A DNA stretch of 64,000 bases from CAVTRI01 sp963737075 (GCA_963737075.1 CAVTRI010000002.1:372001-436000); one strand, 5' to 3'; shown: positions 9,561-18,818, counted from the stretch's first letter. Notes: generated by a model not told the origin, from the letters alone. Numbers and translations are program-made.

Positions 9561-10226
9561 TCAGGCTTCGCCGACCAGGATGAGCCGGACAGCCTCTTCG
9601 CTTTCGTCGGTGACCAAGGCGATGACTTCGTCGCCGGGTTCGAGCACGGTGTCTCCACGCGGCACCACGACCCGCCGGCTACGGACCACGGCGACGACGC
9701 TCGAGTCGCGGGGCATGCCGAGCTCCGCGACCGTGCGCCGCAGGGCGGGAGCGTCCTCAGCCAGGGTTACCTCGACGAGCCGCGCCTTGCCTTCGGCGAA
9801 CTGAAGGAGCCGCACCAGGCTGCCGACGGACACCGCCTCTTCGACCAGGGCAGTCATCAGGTGGGGGGTCGACACCGAGACGTCAACACCCCATGTCTCG
9901 TTGAACAGCCAGTAGTTCTTCGGGTGGTTGACCCTTGCGATCACCCTCGGCACCGCGAACTCCTGCTTCGCCAGCAGAGACACGACGAGATTGTCCTCAT
10001 CATCCCCGGTTGCCGCGACCACCACGTCGGCGTCGGCCAAGCCCGCCGCCTGGAGGGTGCTGAACTCGCAGGCGTCACCTTCGTACCAGTCGCACTGCAT
10101 GACGGGGCTGAGCTTCGCGACGATGTCGCTGTCCGACTCGAGGATCAGCACGTGGTGCCCGCTGGCCGAGAGGTCCTCGGCCACCGCGGTACCGACCACC
10201 CCGCCGCCGGCGATCACGACCCTCAC
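9561..10226 (-). CDS. TrkA-family K+ uptake regulator (CeoC-like)
   Basis: This 221-residue protein has an RCK N-terminal Rossmann fold (MRVVIAGGGVVGTAVAEDLSASGHHV, with DADVVVAATGDDEDNL) and a C-terminal TrkA_C domain (PRGDTVLEPGDEVIALV). Such subunits bind NAD(H) or nucleotides and gate a TrkH/Ktr K+ channel at the membrane. It overlaps the preceding trkA paralogue by 4 bases (ATGA), so the two are probably translated together as a hetero-pair, as in mycobacterial ceoB/ceoC. No channel gene is in the window. Confidence 0.9.
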   Translation of the reverse strand: MRVVIAGGGVVGTAVAEDLSASGHHVLILESDSDIVAKLSPVMQCDWYEGDACEFSTLQAAGLADADVVVAATGDDEDNLVVSLLAKQEFAVPRVIARVNHPKNYWLFNETWGVDVSVSTPHLMTALVEEAVSVGSLVRLLQFAEGKARLVEVTLAEDAPALRRTVAELGMPRDSSVVAVVRSRRVVVPRGDTVLEPGDEVIALVTDESEEAVRLILVGEA

Positions 10227-10939
10227 CGGAGATCAGTCGCCGAGCCGGCGGCAGCTGGATGCGCGCTCGGTCCCCCGACCCGGGCCTGGTGCAGTCGCTC
10301 CTCGAGGCCACGGATGGCGTGGGTCTGGACGAGGAAGTGCACGACGTCCCCCTCCTGGCCCACCGCGACGTCGTCGACGAAACGGGCAACGCCGCCCCGG
10401 GTGACGAGCAACGGCCGGTACCGACCCTCTTCGGAAAGGTCCGCGAGCTTGCGTCCACACAACACCTCGGGCAGAAGGTGCTCCACCAGGCTCACCTCAC
10501 CCGTGGGATCCGTCCAAGCCGTCACGGCGTCCTCAGGAAGCAACCGGCGCACCACCTGGTCGACGGTCCAGCTGACCGTTGCCACCGTCGGGATGCCCAG
10601 GCGCTGGTAGATGACCGCCCGCCGCGGGTCGTAGATCCTCGCCACGACATGCGGGAGCTCGAAGGTCTCCCGAGCAATGCGGGCGGTCAGGATATTGGAG
10701 TTGTCCCCACTGGTGACCGCGGCCAACGCCGATGCCTGACGGATCCCAGCCCGCTCGAGCACGTCGCGGTCGAAACCGAATCCAACGACCCTCTCTCCCG
10801 GCCAGCCGTCAGGGAGCCGTCGACGAAACGAAGCCGCGTTTTTGTCGATGATGGCTACGTCGTACCCCTCTTGCTGCAGGCGTAAGGCCACCCCCGAACC
10901 GACCCTCCCGCAGCCGACGACGATGACTCGCATGCCCAT
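10223..10939 (-). CDS. TrkA-family K+ uptake regulator (CeoB-like)
   Basis: About 238 residues with an RCK_N Rossmann motif (MRVIVVGCGRVGSGVALRLQQEG), ASALAAVTSGDNSNIL, and a C-terminal TrkA_C domain (YRPLLVTRGGVARF, EGDVVHFLVQ), ending in a Pro/Ala-rich tail. It should act with the downstream paralogue as the cytosolic gating ring of a K+ transporter. ATG codons at 10939 and 10933 are both possible starts; a TTG at 10951 would add four residues without homology. No convincing Shine-Dalgarno sequence is seen. Confidence 0.88.
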   Translation of the reverse strand: MGMRVIVVGCGRVGSGVALRLQQEGYDVAIIDKNAASFRRRLPDGWPGERVVGFGFDRDVLERAGIRQASALAAVTSGDNSNILTARIARETFELPHVVARIYDPRRAVIYQRLGIPTVATVSWTVDQVVRRLLPEDAVTAWTDPTGEVSLVEHLLPEVLCGRKLADLSEEGRYRPLLVTRGGVARFVDDVAVGQEGDVVHFLVQTHAIRGLEERLHQARVGGPSAHPAAAGSATDLR

Positions 10940-10979
10940 ACCGTGACACAAAACCGCTGGCCCGTGGGCTGCTGCTCCC

Positions 10980-12983
10980 TCAGCGCCTGCCGGAGGTGGA
11001 ACGCCGGTGCTCCAGGAAATCGACCAGCACGTAGTCGCCGAGCGTTTCCGGGGTGGTGAAAAAGGCGCGTCCCCGGTTCAGCTTGGTCATCCGCTCCACA
11101 AAACTCCGCAGGTATCCGGTCGAGTCGAGCATGAAGGTGTTGATGCGGATGTCATCCTTCGTACAGCGGGAGACCTCCGCCAGCGTCATGCGGATCGTCT
11201 CCGGCGCCGGCGGGTAGCTGAAGAAGGGCTCCCCGTCGGGCAGGATGTGGGCAGTCGGTTCGCCGTCGGTGATCATGATGACCTGCTTGGTGCCGCCCTG
11301 ACGGGCCAGCATCCGGCGGGCGAGCAGCAGGGCGTGCTGCATGTTGGTCCCGTAGGTGTAGTCCCAGGACACTTCGGGGAGCTGCTCGGGTCGCAGCTCC
11401 CGGGCCACCTCGCCGAACCCAACCAGACCGAGGTAGTCGCGGGGGAACTGCATCGTGATGAGCGCGTGCAGGGCCATCGCCACCTTCTTGGCAGCGAGGA
11501 AATTGTCCCGCATCGGCATCGACAATGACAGGTCCACCAACAGCACCGTCGACGTACGGGTCAGACTCTCGGTCCGGTCGATCTCGAAGTCCTCGGGCGA
11601 GAGCCGCACGGGGATGCCCGCCCCCTGGCGGGCCAGCGCGTTACGGACCGTGCGTTCGATCGACAGGTTGAACGGGTCCCCCCACTCGTAGGGCTTTGTC
11701 TCGTACGCGCGCTCGTGACCGAGACCTTCACGCTGGGCCTGGTGGCGACCCAGGCGGTCGCGGACCAGACGGGAGAACAGGTCGGCCAAGGCGTTCTGGC
11801 CGATCTTGCGTAGCCCCCTCGGGGTGAGCTCCAGCCGGCCTTCGCGCTGGTCGACCAGGCCGGCCTCCTGCAGCATCTTGGCCAGCCGGGCCAGCTGGTC
11901 AAGCGAGCGGGCGGCGTCGTCGCCCAACAGGTCCTTGGCTCGATCGATGTCCACCTCGGCGAGCGCGCCCGGGTCGTTGGCGTGCGTCAGCATCTGCTCG
12001 AGCTGGTCCATGTCGCCCAGCTGGTTCATCACCGCCGCCGCCTCGGCGAAGCCGAGCGGGTCCTGACCGGAGAAGTCGTAGCTGCGCTCCCAGCCCATCT
12101 GCGGGAACGCCGAACGGAGGTTGCCGGCGAGGCGCTCGACCTGCCAGCGCAGGTCCATGTCCTCGAGCAGCGACTCGGCCAGCTGCTGGAGCTGCGCCCG
12201 CTGCTCGGGGCTCATCGAGTTGAGCAGCTGTTGCATGGCCGCCATCTGCTGGGCCAGCTGCTCGAGCAGCTCGTCGAGATTCTGCGGGTTGCCCGGGAAC
12301 ATGTCCCCGAACTGGTCCATGAACTCGCCGAACATCCGGTCCGTGTCGCGCCCCGCCTCCCTCGCCTCGAGCATCTGGTTGAGGGCGTTGAACATGTCCT
12401 TGGTGCGCTGCAGCGCTTCTGGCGACATGTCGGACATGGCCTGTGACATCTGGTTGAAGTAGCTCTGCATCAGCTGCGAGCGCAGCTCGTCCATCAGCTG
12501 GTCGAAGGCCTCCCGCGCCTCGGAGCTGGTCCACTCGTAGGACTGCAGAGATTGCACCTGACCGGGCAGGTCGGGGGGCAGCAGATCGAGGGCCATGCGC
12601 CGCTCGGTGGCGACATCATCCGTGATCTCTTGGCGCCGCTGGTCCCCAGACTGGCGGGCCTCCTCGACCAGATCGTCGATGCCTGTCCGCTCCTGGTCGA
12701 CGATGTCCCTCAGCCGCTGGGCGATCTCCTCATACGGCCCGCCGAGGTCGTGGCGCTCGAGCATCTCGCGCCGACGCTGGCGGAGCTGCTCGAGCAGCTC
12801 GCGCATCCCGGCCACCCGCTCCCCCTCCCGGTCGCGAAACCCGCGCTGCAGCAGGCGCTGCAACGCCTGGTTGAGATCGCCGTGGTACAGCAGCTCATCG
12901 GTCAGCTCGTCAAAGATCTCGTCGGCACCGAGCTCGAAGCCGACCTGGGTGCCGTCCCATCGCGAGTAGCGGAACCGGGCCAT
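10980..12983 (-). CDS. VWA-domain protein, partner of the upstream AAA+ ATPase
   Basis: This 667-residue protein has a long Gln/Glu/Leu/Met-rich helical N-terminal two-thirds (many LEQL and MQQL stretches). Its C-terminal von Willebrand A domain carries a metal site, DLSLS (484-488), with ITDGEP later. VWA proteins paired with MoxR or Mg-chelatase-type ATPases act as chaperone-like assembly modules; the client here is unknown. The gene follows the AAA+ gene by 17 bases and is clearly in its operon. A TTG directly before the chosen ATG is a possible alternative start. No signal peptide is seen, so it is probably cytosolic. Confidence 0.85.
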   Translation of the reverse strand: MARFRYSRWDGTQVGFELGADEIFDELTDELLYHGDLNQALQRLLQRGFRDREGERVAGMRELLEQLRQRRREMLERHDLGGPYEEIAQRLRDIVDQERTGIDDLVEEARQSGDQRRQEITDDVATERRMALDLLPPDLPGQVQSLQSYEWTSSEAREAFDQLMDELRSQLMQSYFNQMSQAMSDMSPEALQRTKDMFNALNQMLEAREAGRDTDRMFGEFMDQFGDMFPGNPQNLDELLEQLAQQMAAMQQLLNSMSPEQRAQLQQLAESLLEDMDLRWQVERLAGNLRSAFPQMGWERSYDFSGQDPLGFAEAAAVMNQLGDMDQLEQMLTHANDPGALAEVDIDRAKDLLGDDAARSLDQLARLAKMLQEAGLVDQREGRLELTPRGLRKIGQNALADLFSRLVRDRLGRHQAQREGLGHERAYETKPYEWGDPFNLSIERTVRNALARQGAGIPVRLSPEDFEIDRTESLTRTSTVLLVDLSLSMPMRDNFLAAKKVAMALHALITMQFPRDYLGLVGFGEVARELRPEQLPEVSWDYTYGTNMQHALLLARRMLARQGGTKQVIMITDGEPTAHILPDGEPFFSYPPAPETIRMTLAEVSRCTKDDIRINTFMLDSTGYLRSFVERMTKLNRGRAFFTTPETLGDYVLVDFLEHRRSTSGRR

Positions 12984-13000
12984 CAACCCACCGTACGCCG

Positions 13001-14401
13001 TTACCGTGCCCGATAGGTGGCCCGCACCCCCGAAGCGTCCTTGTTGAGCCGCTTGGTCAGGTGCAGCCCTTCGAGCACGAACTCGACCGCGGACGCCACC
13101 GCCGCAGGCGATTCGCTACCGGCCAGGGCGAGAACGGGCGCCCGCAGAGCAGGCACCCGGCCGAGCGCCTCCGTGAACGCCGAAGAAGGGAGGTCGTCAC
13201 CGGCGTGCACGACCGTACCGTCATCGAAGGCGGCGACCGCGTCCCGCACCTTGTCCATCGGCACTTTGGCCTTGAAGACGCTGAGCACCGCCTGACTGAG
13301 CAGCCGCTCGACGACCTGGCCATCGCGTCCCTCATCGAGGGTCTCGATCTCGACCTTGCCCGACGTCGACGACGCCAAGGCTTCCAGGTCGCTGACCCGT
13401 GGTACGGCATCCGGTTCGCCCAGACGGAGTGCCCGCCGGGCCGCGCTCGCCACCAGGGTCTCGTAGTTGGTGACGCTCAGGCGAACCGAGACACCCGAGC
13501 GCTGGTTGATGTGAGAGCTCTGGCGAGCCAGCTGCGACAGCGTGGCGACGATCTCCTCCATGAATGGCGGCACATCGACGCGAAGCGACGCGACCTCGAG
13601 CGGCTCCGCTTCCTGATGGATGACGGCCAGCTCGGTGCCAAGGTCGAGGGGGTAGTGGGTGCGGATCTGGGCGCCGAAGCGGTCCTTGAGGGGCGTGATG
13701 ATGCGGCCCCGGTTGGTGTAGTCCTCGGGGTTGGCCGACGCCACAAGCATGACGTCGAGCGGCAGCCGCAGCTTGTACCCCCTGATCTGGATGTCGCGCT
13801 CCTCCAGCACGTTGAGCAGGCCGACCTGGATCCGCTCGGCCAGGTCGGGGAGCTCGTTGATCGAAAAGATGCCCCGGTTGGTACGGGGAACCAGTCCGTA
13901 GTGAACGGTGAGCTCGTCAGCGAGGTATCGGCCCTCGGCCACCTTGATGGGGTCGACCTCGCCGATCAGGTCCGCAATGGACGTGTCGGGGGTGGCCAAC
14001 TTCTCTCCGAAGCGCAGGTCACGGTGCACCCACTCGACGGGGGTGTCCTCGCCGCGCTGGGCGACCAGATCGCGGGCGTACCGGGAGACAGGCGCGTAGG
14101 GGTCGTCGAGGATCTCCGATCCGGCGACGATCGGCAACCACTCGTCCAGCAGGCCGGTCAAAGAGCGGATCATCCGGGTCTTCGCCTGGCCGCGCTCGCC
14201 GAGGAAGATGATGTCGTGGCCGGCGAGCAGGGCGTGCTCGAGTTGAGGAAGGACAGTCTCGTCGTAGCCAACGATCCCGTCGACGAGGGGCTGCCCGGCG
14301 GCGATGCGGGCGGCCGCGTTACGGCGGACTTCTTGCTTCACGGGAACCGACTCCCAGCCTGAAGCACGAAGCTGGCCGAGGGTCGCCGGGCGGGCACTCA
14401 T
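13001..14401 (-). CDS. MoxR / Mg-chelatase-type AAA+ ATPase
   Basis: The 466-residue protein has Walker A GERGQAKTR (Lys74), a Walker B-like GIFSINELPDL, LLNVLEERDIQIRGYKLRLPLDVMLVASANPEDY (sensor region) and PLKDRFGAQIRTHYPLD. This sequence set is that of the ChlI/BchI-like MoxR group that remodels target proteins together with a VWA partner, which is the next gene. It starts at ATG 14401, divergent from the GH2 gene. Residues 300-466 (helical lid and C-terminal region) are Ala/Leu/Glu-rich. Confidence 0.88.
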   Translation of the reverse strand: MSARPATLGQLRASGWESVPVKQEVRRNAAARIAAGQPLVDGIVGYDETVLPQLEHALLAGHDIIFLGERGQAKTRMIRSLTGLLDEWLPIVAGSEILDDPYAPVSRYARDLVAQRGEDTPVEWVHRDLRFGEKLATPDTSIADLIGEVDPIKVAEGRYLADELTVHYGLVPRTNRGIFSINELPDLAERIQVGLLNVLEERDIQIRGYKLRLPLDVMLVASANPEDYTNRGRIITPLKDRFGAQIRTHYPLDLGTELAVIHQEAEPLEVASLRVDVPPFMEEIVATLSQLARQSSHINQRSGVSVRLSVTNYETLVASAARRALRLGEPDAVPRVSDLEALASSTSGKVEIETLDEGRDGQVVERLLSQAVLSVFKAKVPMDKVRDAVAAFDDGTVVHAGDDLPSSAFTEALGRVPALRAPVLALAGSESPAAVASAVEFVLEGLHLTKRLNKDASGVRATYRAR

Positions 14402-14542
14402 GGGCGTTCACCGTACCGCCCGCCAGAGGGCGGGCCGACTCACCTGTCCACCCCTGCCTCCTGCCGCCCGGTCCGACACCCCACCCTTGCCTGGTGCCCT
14501 CGCTCAGTGGAAACGCAGCCGCCCTCTCAAAACAGGCTCAGG

Positions 14543-14558
14543 TAGCATCGCCGTAGTG
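14543..14558 (+). promoter_or_regulatory. Probable leaderless promoter of the GH2 gene
   Basis: TAGCAT (14543-14548) is a good -10 hexamer and is followed by exactly 7 bases before the GTG at 14556. A transcript starting there would begin with the start codon. No Shine-Dalgarno sequence is present before the GTG, which agrees. A clear -35 box is not seen. Confidence 0.5.
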
Positions 14559-16766
14559 GGGGAACTCCTTGACGGCCGATGGCGGGCCGCCATCGCGGAC
14601 GACGACCTGCGCCGGCGGCTGCCCGAGCCCGAACTGGACGACGACGACTGGGAACCGATCGACGTCCCCGGGCACTGGCGGTCGGCACCGGCATTCGCCG
14701 AGACGGACGGCCCCCTCTTCTATCGCCGTCGATTTGAATCGGCGCCGCCGGCGGAGGGCACGCGCGCCTGGCTCCGCTTCGAAGGAATCTTCTATCAGGG
14801 CGACGCCTGGTTGGACGGCACGTACCTGGGCGACACCGAGGGGTACTTCATTCCCCATACCTTCGAGATCACAGACGCGCTGCACAACCGGTCCGAGCAC
14901 GTCCTGGCGGTCGAAGTTGCCTGCCCGAGGCCGCAGGACCGGACAGCCAAGCGGAACCTGACCGGAGTCTTCCAGCACTGGGATTGCATCGACCCCGCGT
15001 GGAACCCCGGAGGTATCTGGGCTCCGGTCGGCGTCGAACGCACCGGCCCGATCCGGATCACCTCGCTGCGGGTCACCTGCCCGGAGGCCAACGAGGAGCG
15101 GGCCATCCTCGACCTCGAGGCCCACCTGGATGCGGCCGCCAGTGTGACCGCCACCGTCGTCACCGGCGTCATAGACGACACAGGACAGACCATCGAGGAA
15201 CGGGCCGAGCCGCACACGCTGGTCGCGGGCGACAATCGGGTTCGGTGGCGCCTCCAGCTCCCGCGGCCCCGCCTCTGGTGGCCGCATGCTCTGGGTGAGC
15301 AACGGCTGCACCAGGTCCAAGTCGCCGTCTACCCCCAACCTGCCGAGGATGGGCTGGGTGCCGGGTCGGGCGGCAGTGACAGCGGCGCTCGGCCTAGCGA
15401 CGAGCGGACGGTGACGACCGGTTTGCGCCAGGTACGGATGCGTAACTTCGTCGCCTCGGTCAACGGGGAGCGGCTGTTTCTCAAGGGCACCAACCTCGGA
15501 CCGGCCCGCCGGGCGCTGGCCGAGGCTACCCCCGAACGCCTTGAAGGCGACGTGGCGCTCGCGCGCCGCGCCGGGCTGGATCTGGTGCGAATCTGCGCCC
15601 ACATCAGCCGCTGGGAAACCTACGAAGCGGCCGACCGGTTGGGGATGTTGGTGTGGCAAGACCTCCCGCTGCAGTGGGGCTACCACGGGGTCCGCAAGCA
15701 GGCGGTGCGCCAGGCCCGGGAGGCAGTGGCGCTGCTCGGCCATCATCCGTCGATCGTGGTCTGGTGCGGCCACAACGAGCCGCTGGCCCTGGACGCCACC
15801 GCGGGAGGGAAGGTGGGGTGGCAGTTCCTACGAGGGCAGGCGCTTCCGAGCTGGAACAAGACCGTCCTCGACCGCTCGATCCGCCGCGCCCTCGACAAGG
15901 CCGACGGGTCCCGGCCGGTCGTCGCCCACTCCGGGGTGCTCCCCCACCCGGCGTGGGGCACAGACACGCATGTGTACTTCGGCTGGTATCACGGCCACGA
16001 GCGGGATCTGCCGTCAGCGCTGGCCCGCGTACCGGTCCTGGCCCGCTTCGTCAGCGAGTTCGGGGCCCAGGCGGTACCCGACAACGCCGGTTTCATGCAG
16101 CCCGAACGCTGGCCAGACCTGGACTGGGAGCACCTCGAAACCGCGCACTGCCTGCAGAAGCGCCCCCTCGACCATCACGCACCCCTCGCGGACGCTCCCA
16201 GCTTCGACGCCTGGCGGAAAGCCACTCAGGCGTACCAGGCGACAGTGATCCGCTTTCACATCGAGACGCTAAGGCGGCTCAAGTACCGGCCGACAGGCGG
16301 CTTCTGCCAGTTTCTCTTCGCGGACGCCCAGCCGGCGGTTTCGTGGTCGGTGCTGGATGACGACCGGGCCCCGAAGGCTGCCTGGCAGGCGCTGGCCGAT
16401 GCGTGCGCGCCGGTGGCGGTGATCGCCGACCGCCCGGCAGAGGTTTACCACCCCGGCGATCGGCTTCGACTCGATGTGCACGTTGTCAACGACCTTCGGG
16501 TGCCCTTGGAAGACACGACGGTCGATGCGACCGTGTCGTGGTCAGGCGGCGAGCGCCGTTGGGCCTTCTGCGGCGAGGTTCCCGCCGATAGCTGCGTTCG
16601 GGTGGGTCGGCTGGATGTGAGCCTCGACGGCGAGGGGCCCGGCGAGGTGACGCTGGTACTGGAGCTTCGACGCTCCGGAGTGTCGCCAGTGCGAACGGAG
16701 TACCGGGCGCTGTTCGATGATGCGGGGAAAGTTGCGGCCTCGCCACAGAGGGCGCGGCGCTGGTAG
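14556..16766 (+). CDS. Glycoside hydrolase family 2 protein (beta-mannosidase/beta-galactosidase type)
   Basis: This 736-residue protein has the GH2 layout: an N-terminal sugar-binding jelly roll (DVPGHWRSAP, GPLFYRRRFE, FEGIFYQGDAWLDGTYLG), an immunoglobulin-like domain, then a TIM barrel. Probable acid/base Glu408 lies in WCGHNEP and nucleophile Glu501 in FVSEFG. The long ORF begins upstream at 14304 but overlaps the divergent ATPase gene; homology starts only at GTG 14556. No signal peptide is visible, so it is probably intracellular. The exact sugar cannot be told. It leads a plus-strand run with the SCP2 and DUF2510 genes. Confidence 0.87.
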   Translation: MGELLDGRWRAAIADDDLRRRLPEPELDDDDWEPIDVPGHWRSAPAFAETDGPLFYRRRFESAPPAEGTRAWLRFEGIFYQGDAWLDGTYLGDTEGYFIPHTFEITDALHNRSEHVLAVEVACPRPQDRTAKRNLTGVFQHWDCIDPAWNPGGIWAPVGVERTGPIRITSLRVTCPEANEERAILDLEAHLDAAASVTATVVTGVIDDTGQTIEERAEPHTLVAGDNRVRWRLQLPRPRLWWPHALGEQRLHQVQVAVYPQPAEDGLGAGSGGSDSGARPSDERTVTTGLRQVRMRNFVASVNGERLFLKGTNLGPARRALAEATPERLEGDVALARRAGLDLVRICAHISRWETYEAADRLGMLVWQDLPLQWGYHGVRKQAVRQAREAVALLGHHPSIVVWCGHNEPLALDATAGGKVGWQFLRGQALPSWNKTVLDRSIRRALDKADGSRPVVAHSGVLPHPAWGTDTHVYFGWYHGHERDLPSALARVPVLARFVSEFGAQAVPDNAGFMQPERWPDLDWEHLETAHCLQKRPLDHHAPLADAPSFDAWRKATQAYQATVIRFHIETLRRLKYRPTGGFCQFLFADAQPAVSWSVLDDDRAPKAAWQALADACAPVAVIADRPAEVYHPGDRLRLDVHVVNDLRVPLEDTTVDATVSWSGGERRWAFCGEVPADSCVRVGRLDVSLDGEGPGEVTLVLELRRSGVSPVRTEYRALFDDAGKVAASPQRARRW

Positions 16767-16776
16767 ATCTAGGGAG

Positions 16777-17160
16777 GTGGCTCGGTTTCTTTCCACTGCG
16801 TGGTTCGCTCGCCTGGGTGAGCTCACGGAGCCGGCGAGCCGTTCGTCTCAGGCCGGCGACGGCCTCGTCCTGGAACAGGTCGTGCGCCGGGCGCCGGAGG
16901 GCGTCGTTCGGTATCACGTGGTGATTGATGACGGGCAGTCCCGGGTGGTGCTGGGCGCCGCGCCGTCCCCCGATGTCACCTTCACGAGCGATTACGCGAC
17001 GGCCAGCGCCATCGCCCGCGGGGACCTGCCGGCCCAGACGGCGCTGGTCGAGGGCCGGCTGCGGGTGCGCGGCGACATGAGTCGTCTCGGCCAGCGGGCG
17101 CCGGACCTGGCCGCCATCGACCCCATTCCCCCGCCTCTGCGGGCCGAGACCACCTACTAG
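16777..17160 (+). CDS. SCP2-type sterol-carrier domain protein
   Basis: About 127 residues, with the SCP2 pattern: VRYHVVIDDGQSRVVLG, PDVTFTSDYATASAIARGDLPAQTALVEGRLRVRGDMSRL. The fold binds lipids or acyl-CoA and is common in actinobacteria with many CoA-linked pathways. The GTG at 16777 touches GGGAG, so the ribosome site is close; an ATG at 16717 in frame would overlap the GH2 3' end and adds only basic, low-complexity residues. It begins 10 bases after GH2 and probably shares its transcript. Confidence 0.82.
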   Translation: MARFLSTAWFARLGELTEPASRSSQAGDGLVLEQVVRRAPEGVVRYHVVIDDGQSRVVLGAAPSPDVTFTSDYATASAIARGDLPAQTALVEGRLRVRGDMSRLGQRAPDLAAIDPIPPPLRAETTY

Positions 17161-17172
17161 CGGGAGACACTC

Positions 17173-18018
17173 GTGCCCCGCGCCGAACGACCCCCAGGCT
17201 GGTACCCGGACCCCGACGATCCGGTCCTGCTGCGGTACTGGTCGGGGCGTTCGTGGGATCATCGCCGCCGGGTCCGCCCGCCGTGGACGTTGGCCATCAC
17301 CGACTGGGATCTCGACGCGATGCCGCCTGTCGTCGAAGGGCCGGCACACGTGGGCGCGCTGGCAGCCAACGCTGGCCCTCCCGCGGCGGCGCGTCCGCGG
17401 GGACACCAGTTGGGCTCGCCGGCTTCGCGATGGAGCCGCGACTGGGCCGGTCCCCCCGCCACCTCCCTCGGAAGGCCCGCTCGCCTTCCTTCGGGCCCCG
17501 GAGGGTGGGCTCGACCGCGGCGGCCTTTGGTCGTCCTGGGTGCGGTGCTGACCGTCGCTGTGCTGGCCATCGCCTCGACGACCGGGCTGGCGGAGCGGGG
17601 GCCCGACCCCCAGGTGACGGCGGCCTTCGTCACTCAGGCCAACCAGCTCTGCCAGTCGATGCTCGCCCCGACCGCCCGCCCGGCGTCAAGTTCGGCCAGC
17701 GGTACCGGCGAGTTCCAGCAGACGATCAGCGGGGTGCGATCTCTCGCCCAGCAGCTGGGATCGCTGGCCCACCAGCGCGACAACACCCCTGACGTCAACG
17801 CCTGGGTGGGTTCGTGGCGGCAGTGGGCCGGCGACGAGTCCGCCTTCGAGACGTCGATCCAGGCCAGCGCCACCGTCCCTTCGGCGGAGACCGTGCGGCT
17901 GGCTCGCCTGGCCACCCTCGACGCTCAACAGGCCGACGCGTTCGCGGCCGACAACGGCATCCGGTCGTGCCTGCTCAGCCCACAGCTGTCCGCTTCGCCG
18001 GTTGTCGTCAATCCGTGA
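17173..18018 (+). CDS. DUF2510-containing membrane protein of unknown function
   Basis: This 281-residue protein opens with a DUF2510 motif (PPGWYPDPDDPVLLRYWSGRSW), a short tryptophan-rich module frequent in actinobacterial membrane proteins. A disordered Pro/Arg/Ala segment follows, then one membrane helix at about residues 118-138 (PLVVLGAVLTVAVLAIAST) and an extracytoplasmic domain of about 140 residues with two cysteines (QLCQSM, RSCLLS) that could form a disulfide. GTG start at 17173 has GGGAG upstream. The 3' end overlaps the next frame's possible upstream region but not its chosen start. Confidence 0.75.
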   Translation: MPRAERPPGWYPDPDDPVLLRYWSGRSWDHRRRVRPPWTLAITDWDLDAMPPVVEGPAHVGALAANAGPPAAARPRGHQLGSPASRWSRDWAGPPATSLGRPARLPSGPGGWARPRRPLVVLGAVLTVAVLAIASTTGLAERGPDPQVTAAFVTQANQLCQSMLAPTARPASSSASGTGEFQQTISGVRSLAQQLGSLAHQRDNTPDVNAWVGSWRQWAGDESAFETSIQASATVPSAETVRLARLATLDAQQADAFAADNGIRSCLLSPQLSASPVVVNP

Positions 18019-18091
18019 GCGGCCGGCTGGGCGCCGGGCCGGGCGCACCCGTGCGCGGCCGGCTGGCTCCTGGGCCGGGCGGGCTGCGCTT

Positions 18092-18733
18092 GTGAGCCCC
18101 GCCCCGGCGAGGGAGGTGACATGGCCCGAGCTGCTCGCCCATCCCGGGGTGCGCGAGCCCGTGCGGCTACGCTCCCGCTTCGGGTTCATGGCGTTCCACG
18201 CCGGCGTCGAGGGCGGGACCCTGGAAGTAGCAGCGAGCGCCGCTGACCGGGCCCAGGCGTCGTGGTACGCGGTCACCCAGCCGGCGCAGCTTCGGTGGCA
18301 CGTGGCATCTTCCGCGGTGGACCCCGCTTCGTCGTCACGCCTGCGGTCGTTTCTGGATCACGTGGAGGTGGCGGTAGCGGTGCATGGCTGGGGGCGGCTG
18401 GGCCGGCCACGTGACATCCTGGTCGGCGGGAGCAACCGACATTTGGCCGCCCACGTAGCCGCCTGCCTGCGGCGTGCCGCCCCCGAGTTCGATGTCATCG
18501 ACGACCTCGACGCCATCCCCGCCAAGCTGCGCGGGCTGCATCCCTACAACCCGGTCAACCGGCCGGCCAGCGGGGGCGTCCAACTCGAGCTCCCGCCGGC
18601 CGCCCGAGGGGCGTCGTGGCGCCCGGCGGACGCCGGGCTGCCGTGCGTTCCCTCTCCCGCCGTCGTCGCCGGGCTGGCCGCCGCGGCCGCCACGTGGCCA
18701 CCCCCGGCGACGAACGGCTCGGCTGATCATTAG
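18092..18733 (+). CDS. Poly-gamma-glutamate hydrolase-like protein
   Basis: The protein (about 213 residues) shows FGFMAFHAGVEGGTLEVA near the start, RPRDILVGGSNRHLAAHVAACLRRA and LRGLHPYNPVNRPASGGVQLELPP. These match the PF05908-type gamma-polyglutamate hydrolase / phage-related family (zinc peptidase fold), with His in FHAG and Glu in EGGT as probable metal ligands. Phage members cut poly-gamma-glutamate capsules; a cellular role here is unknown. Start is uncertain: GTG 18092 is chosen, while a GTG at 18116 behind GAGGGAG would remove eight residues. Confidence 0.7.
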   Translation: MSPAPAREVTWPELLAHPGVREPVRLRSRFGFMAFHAGVEGGTLEVAASAADRAQASWYAVTQPAQLRWHVASSAVDPASSSRLRSFLDHVEVAVAVHGWGRLGRPRDILVGGSNRHLAAHVAACLRRAAPEFDVIDDLDAIPAKLRGLHPYNPVNRPASGGVQLELPPAARGASWRPADAGLPCVPSPAVVAGLAAAAATWPPPATNGSADH

Positions 18734-18818
18734 TGCGCCGTTTCGGCCGTTCTGTCGGCAGCAAACGCTCCCCGGCGGGAGTACGCTCTCCGAAAATACC
18801 CCTGGGGAGGTCCATCAG

